From the NCBI GenBank assembly GCA_017453765.1, contig JAFTEG010000154.1:1-9707 (forward strand): DNA of 9,707 nucleotides, in the 5' to 3' direction. Made by a program: the position numbers and the translations under genes. Below the pieces are notes generated by a model. The model searched no databases, was not told where the DNA came from, and worked only from the letters and a program-made list of their open reading frames with translations. Position 1 is the stretch's first letter, and each line of letters opens with the position of its first letter. The DNA comes from Selenomonadaceae bacterium. GTDB taxonomy: Bacteria > Bacillota > Negativicutes > Selenomonadales > Selenomonadaceae. Of the stretch, positions 6,765-9,707 are shown piece by piece.

Positions 6765-8150
6765 ATGGACGTTGACAAAAATTTATTTATGTACGACCTT
6801 GCCGCCGTCACGATAGTTCACGATGAGGCGCCGTACATTGCCGAATGGCTTGACTACCACCTTTTGGCAGGTGTCGACCACTTTTTAATTTATGACAATG
6901 ACAGCGCCGACAATTTTCGCGAAGTCATTAAACCTTATGCAGAAAAAAATCTTGTAACGGTGATTCCATACCCCAAGACAAGCAGGCAACTTGAGGCGTA
7001 CAATGACGCGATTCGCTACTTTAAATATTTTTGCCGCCGTATGGTTTTCATTGACACGGACGAATTTATTTTTCCGCAACACGGCAAGAGCATTTCCGAC
7101 GTTACGGAAGAAATTTTCAACGCGACAAACGCCGCAGGTTTGGTGATTAACCTTCGCAATTTCGGTTCAAGCAACTTTGAAAAAGCCGATTACAGCGTAG
7201 GAGTTTTGGACAGATTCACCCGCCGCGCAGAGGACACATGGGCGCCGCTTGATAAAAATATTCCGAGTGGCAATGCCGCAGTTAAAACCGTTGCCGACCC
7301 GCGCAGAATTAAACTTTTCAGCGACAATCCGCACGTCCCTGAGTACTTTGAAAATTGCTGTGCCGTCAATGAAAGCGGTAAAAAAATTTCGATGCCGTTC
7401 AGCTTTCCCGTGACGGCTGATAAAATCGTCATAAACTGCTACGTGACAAAGTCCCGCGAAGAATACGCCGAAAAAGTTCACCGCCGTGAAACTGCACGAT
7501 TCGCCGCAAAAAATGAGTTGACCGGCTTTGACGCAAATGACCGCAATGAAATTTCTGATGACGGCATTTTACAATACCGCGACCAATTACGCATTGAACA
7601 AATTCCCGCAGGCAGTGACGCGTTGAAAATTTTTGCCGACAAAAAAAAGGTTGCCAACTCCAAACTGTTCAAGGCGCTGGTTGAAAGTCTTATGCCCGAC
7701 TTTTCAAAAAGAAATCTGCGCGAGTACTTTGCACTGCCGAAAAATCGCACGACATACTTTAACGAGCTAATCAAATTCTACAAAAAGGCTCCGGCGGCGT
7801 TTTTTCAAGGCAAGGCTGAAACGTTTTTAACCTGCCTTTCTGTCAGTGCGTACCTTAAAAAAGGTTATCTCGACGCGCAGACCGGCGCAATGTTTGAAGA
7901 GGCGTCACTCAATGCACTTTGCAAAACTTTCATGGCAAGTATCCCGCTCCTTGACGCACGGCTTGTCATCGCCGAATTGCCGCGCCTTTTGGCAATGCCG
8001 TACGCCGCCGCCGGTTCATTGGTTGCCGTATGTCTTGAAATTTTGCCGCAGTTTGTTGACGAATTTCGCAAGCAGGGCGATATGAAACAGTTTGAAGAGC
8101 TTAGCTACATTCTGAGTATGTTAAAAACTTTCGCCGTACGTGTAAGGTAA
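6765..8150 (+). CDS. Glycosyltransferase, GT92/Glyco_tranf_2_4-like, array member 2
   Basis: Predicted cytoplasmic GT-A-type glycosyltransferase of 461 aa, paralogous to its neighbours. The N-terminus MDVDKNLFMYDLAAV aligns with the other copies. HDEAPYIAEWLDYH, HFLIYDNDSADN, QLEAYNDAI and FIDTDEFIFP follow, with D-x-D at 97-99. DPRRI and N-P-H (His190) are present. The HHY motif is changed to NCY (224-226), but TKSREEY and K-V-H-R after it are kept, so this copy is intermediate between members 1 and 3. After a variable linker (about 270-310) comes the shared C-terminal helical domain, with AETFLTC, YLKKGYLD and ELPRLL. The start is supported by GAGG 6 nt upstream. An A8 run (7641-7648) falls in the linker. 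The next gene starts 9 nt after the stop, so the two are probably co-transcribed and coupled. Substrate and glycan are unknown. Confidence 0.87.
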   Translation: MDVDKNLFMYDLAAVTIVHDEAPYIAEWLDYHLLAGVDHFLIYDNDSADNFREVIKPYAEKNLVTVIPYPKTSRQLEAYNDAIRYFKYFCRRMVFIDTDEFIFPQHGKSISDVTEEIFNATNAAGLVINLRNFGSSNFEKADYSVGVLDRFTRRAEDTWAPLDKNIPSGNAAVKTVADPRRIKLFSDNPHVPEYFENCCAVNESGKKISMPFSFPVTADKIVINCYVTKSREEYAEKVHRRETARFAAKNELTGFDANDRNEISDDGILQYRDQLRIEQIPAGSDALKIFADKKKVANSKLFKALVESLMPDFSKRNLREYFALPKNRTTYFNELIKFYKKAPAAFFQGKAETFLTCLSVSAYLKKGYLDAQTGAMFEEASLNALCKTFMASIPLLDARLVIAELPRLLAMPYAAAGSLVAVCLEILPQFVDEFRKQGDMKQFEELSYILSMLKTFAVRVR

Positions 8151-8155
8151 GGTGA
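8149..8155 (+). promoter_or_regulatory. Ribosome binding site overlapping the stop of array gene 2
   Basis: AAGGTGA begins inside the TAA stop (8148-8150) of the preceding gene and lies 4 nt before the GTG start at 8160 (7 nt from AAGG). GTG is chosen because it gives an N-terminus (GVDKNLFVYDLAVV) matching the paralogues. The overlap suggests translational coupling. Confidence 0.75.
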
Positions 8156-8159
8156 CAAA

Positions 8160-8285
8160 GTGGGCGTCGACAAAAATTTATTTGTATACGATTTAGCTGT
8201 AGTTGCGATTATGAAAAATGAAGGTCCCTACGTCAAAGAGTGGCTGGATTATCACCTGCTTGCCGGCGTCGACCATTTCTTTATT
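8160..8285 (+). repeat. Long direct repeat, copy 1 (5' end of array gene 3)
   Basis: This segment matches 9582-9707 at 117 of 126 bases, at an offset of 1422 bp. The core 8205-8272 is identical to 9627-9694. The identity is far higher than with genes 1 and 2, which points to recent duplication or gene conversion. Confidence 0.92.
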
Positions 8286-9572
8286 TACGACAACGGCAGT
8301 CCCGACAATCAAAGCGAAGTTATTCAGCCGTACGTTGACGCGGGGCTGGTGACGTACATAGATTATCCCGGCAAGGCGCGGCAGTACGAGGCTTACAATG
8401 CGGCGGCGCGTGACTACAAATTTTTCTGCCGGTACATTGCCTTCATTGACGGCGACGAATTTATTTTTCCGAAGAGTAAGACTGTTATAACTGAGGTAGT
8501 CGACGAACTTTTAGCCGATAAACCGAATGCCGGTGCGCTGGCAGTAAATATTTTCGGTTTCGGCTCCAACTATCAAGATAAAGCAGATTTAACTAAAGGC
8601 GTGTTGGAAAGATTTACGCGACGTCAACCGATTGATGACACTGATATCATGGAAGGTAGCGGCTTGCACGGCGGTTGCGCTCACGTCAGCAGCATTACCA
8701 ATCCGCGCAGAATCGATTATTTTTCCAACCCGCACTTTGCGCATTACTTTCAACCTTACTTTGCCGTGAATGAATACGGCGGCGTGGTAGAATTTTTTTC
8801 AAGCTATCCGCCGTCTGTAGAAAAAATTGTAATGCACCATTACTCTTCAAAGTCACGCGAAGAATACGAAAATAAAGTTAATCGCGGCACGGCGGACGCC
8901 TATCACAACGTCTACAAGCTTGAAAATTACACGCACGACACTAAGAGCAATGAAGTTTTCGACGACAGCATTTTAAGCTACCGTGACGCCAATGTTGCCG
9001 CCTTCAAAGCCAAATGGGGGGGGGTAGCAGACATTATCAGCATCTTGCGAGAAGTAAAGCGCGTAAATTACGAAAGACTTTTACAAAATTTGGCGTCAAC
9101 CCTGCTTACAGGTTTTAAGGCGGACGATATTAAAAGCTACTTCGCCGACCGACAACGCCGGTTAAACTATTTCAGCACGCTTGAAACATTTCTGCACGTA
9201 GCGCCGCCGAATTTTTATTACGGTAAGGTTGAAACATTTTTAACCTGCTTGGCGCTGAGTTCGTACCTGCGAAAAAATTTTTTGGACGAAGAGTCAGGCA
9301 GTTTGTTTCAAGATTTTTCATTGAAGGCACTCAGCAGAAGTTTGGCATTTGGTTTTGAATACGCCGAATGGAAAATTTTTGTCAAGGAACTGCCGAATAT
9401 TTTGGTGATGCCTCTGCCTGCCGTGAGCTTACTGCGCAATGCCTTACGTGAAATTATTCCGCAGTTGCAAAATCGTTTAAGAGTTTACGACATGCGGGCG
9501 TGGCGCGAATTTGTAGATTTGGACGATTTATTAAGAATGCTGACAGTTTTTGACAGCTACCGACATAAATGA
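8160..9572 (+). CDS. Glycosyltransferase, GT92/Glyco_tranf_2_4-like, array member 3, with poly-G tract
   Basis: Predicted cytoplasmic GT-A-type glycosyltransferase of 470 aa, starting at GTG. It is the most canonical full copy: KNEGPYVKEWLDYH, HFFIYDNGSPDN, FIDGDEFIFP with D-x-D at 97-99, NPRRID, N-P-H (His192), and MHHY (His226, His227, Tyr228) followed by SKSREEYENKVNRG. The shared C-terminal helical domain (about 300-470) contains VETFLTC, SSYLRKNFLD and ELPNIL. Trp286-Gly287-Gly288-Val289 is encoded through nine consecutive G (9016-9024) at the junction of the two halves. The frame is intact here, so the full-length protein is made in this version. A one-base change would cut it at 288 or 319 aa. 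Its 5' end is nearly identical to that of the next gene. It starts 9 nt after member 2 and ends 9 nt before member 4. Donor, acceptor and product are unknown. Confidence 0.88.
   Translation: MGVDKNLFVYDLAVVAIMKNEGPYVKEWLDYHLLAGVDHFFIYDNGSPDNQSEVIQPYVDAGLVTYIDYPGKARQYEAYNAAARDYKFFCRYIAFIDGDEFIFPKSKTVITEVVDELLADKPNAGALAVNIFGFGSNYQDKADLTKGVLERFTRRQPIDDTDIMEGSGLHGGCAHVSSITNPRRIDYFSNPHFAHYFQPYFAVNEYGGVVEFFSSYPPSVEKIVMHHYSSKSREEYENKVNRGTADAYHNVYKLENYTHDTKSNEVFDDSILSYRDANVAAFKAKWGGVADIISILREVKRVNYERLLQNLASTLLTGFKADDIKSYFADRQRRLNYFSTLETFLHVAPPNFYYGKVETFLTCLALSSYLRKNFLDEESGSLFQDFSLKALSRSLAFGFEYAEWKIFVKELPNILVMPLPAVSLLRNALREIIPQLQNRLRVYDMRAWREFVDLDDLLRMLTVFDSYRHK
9016..9024 (+). repeat. Homopolymeric G9 tract inside array gene 3
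   Basis: Nine G lie within codons 286-289 (TGG GGG GGG GTA), after the GT-A half and before the C-terminal helical domain. With eight G the next codon is TAG (9025-9027). With ten G the frame runs to a TAA at 9116-9118. Tracts of this kind cause slipped-strand phase variation in surface-glycan genes of other bacteria; that role here is inferred. Confidence 0.9.
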
Positions 9573-9577
9573 GGTGA
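9571..9577 (+). promoter_or_regulatory. Ribosome binding site overlapping the stop of array gene 3
   Basis: GAGGTGA begins within the TGA stop (9570-9572) of gene 3 and lies 4 nt before the ATG at 9582. The arrangement is the same as at the gene 2-gene 3 junction, including the 9-nt gap, and suggests coupled translation. Confidence 0.78.
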
Positions 9578-9581
9578 TTAA

Positions 9582-9707
9582 ATGGACGTCGACAAAAATT
9601 TATTTCTGTACGATTTAGCCGTAGTGGCGATTATGAAAAATGAAGGTCCCTACGTCAAAGAGTGGCTGGATTATCACCTGCTTGCCGGCGTCGAGCATTT
9701 TTTCATT
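9582..9707 (+). CDS. Glycosyltransferase, GT92/Glyco_tranf_2_4-like, array member 4 (3'-truncated by window edge)
   Basis: Only the first 42 codons are visible, open to the end of the window. MDVDKNLFLYDLAVV and KNEGPYVKEWLDYH are the start of the same GT-A-type domain as in the three preceding genes. The D-x-D motif and the C-terminal domain lie outside the window. Over these 126 bases it differs from array gene 3 at nine positions, and 68 bases in a row are identical. It starts at ATG with a ribosome binding site inside the upstream stop. The array therefore continues beyond the window, possibly with more copies. Confidence 0.85.
   Translation, partial: MDVDKNLFLYDLAVVAIMKNEGPYVKEWLDYHLLAGVEHFFI
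9582..9707 (+). repeat. Long direct repeat, copy 2 (5' end of array gene 4)
   Basis: Second copy of the repeat at 8160-8285. It runs into the window edge, so its true length is unknown. Confidence 0.92.

Noticed and set aside
6629..6811. Minus-strand 60-aa frame with LPESTL repeats
   Set aside because: It is a translation of the 18-bp tandem repeat and overlaps the ends of two well-supported genes.
5310..9707. Glycosyltransferase array as part of glycogen metabolism
   Set aside because: A good terminator separates it from glgA, and the family is unrelated to GlgA (GT5). Adjacency alone does not support a shared role.

Overview
The window reads as ordinary chromosomal DNA from an anaerobic Firmicutes-type bacterium, perhaps a member of the Negativicutes (Selenomonadaceae-like). 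That placement is an inference from the glycogen gene set, the strong Shine-Dalgarno sites, the AT-rich spacers and the protein style. No rRNA or other marker confirms it. Every real gene is on the + strand.

Bases 1-5134 hold a glycogen cluster: the 3' two thirds of glgP (glycogen phosphorylase, cut by the window edge), a complete glgB (branching enzyme) and a complete glgA (glycogen synthase). GlgA lengthens alpha-1,4 chains from ADP-glucose, GlgB adds alpha-1,6 branches, and GlgP releases glucose-1-phosphate by phosphorolysis. No ADP-glucose pyrophosphorylase (glgC/glgD) is visible; it may lie upstream. The two spacers inside the cluster are unusual. Each is filled by degenerate octamer tandem repeats that end just before a strong ribosome binding site. 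A hairpin plus T-run after glgA (5193-5226) is a good intrinsic terminator and separates this cluster from what follows.

Bases 5310-9707 hold a tandem array of four paralogous glycosyltransferase-like genes (454, 461 and 470 aa, plus the first 42 codons of a fourth). Each complete copy has an N-terminal GT-A-type domain of the GT92/Glyco_tranf_2_4 kind, with a D-x-D motif at exactly residues 97-99, and a conserved helical C-terminal domain that I do not recognise. The last three genes are closely packed: the stop codons of genes 2 and 3 overlap the ribosome binding site of the next gene, with 9-nt gaps. Genes 3 and 4 share a 68-bp identical stretch, which suggests recent duplication or gene conversion. 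The acceptor, the sugar donor and the final glycan are unknown.

The most notable observation is a run of nine G in the third glycosyltransferase gene (9016-9024), at the junction of the catalytic and C-terminal domains. Losing one G creates an immediate TAG; gaining one G leads to a TAA about 30 codons later. Either change would remove the C-terminal domain and leave the GT-A domain, so this is a candidate phase-variable (contingency) switch in a surface-glycan gene family. Other points of interest are an 18-bp tandem repeat between the first two glycosyltransferase genes, a patchy codon-usage mosaic inside glgB, and loss of family-conserved histidines in the first array member.
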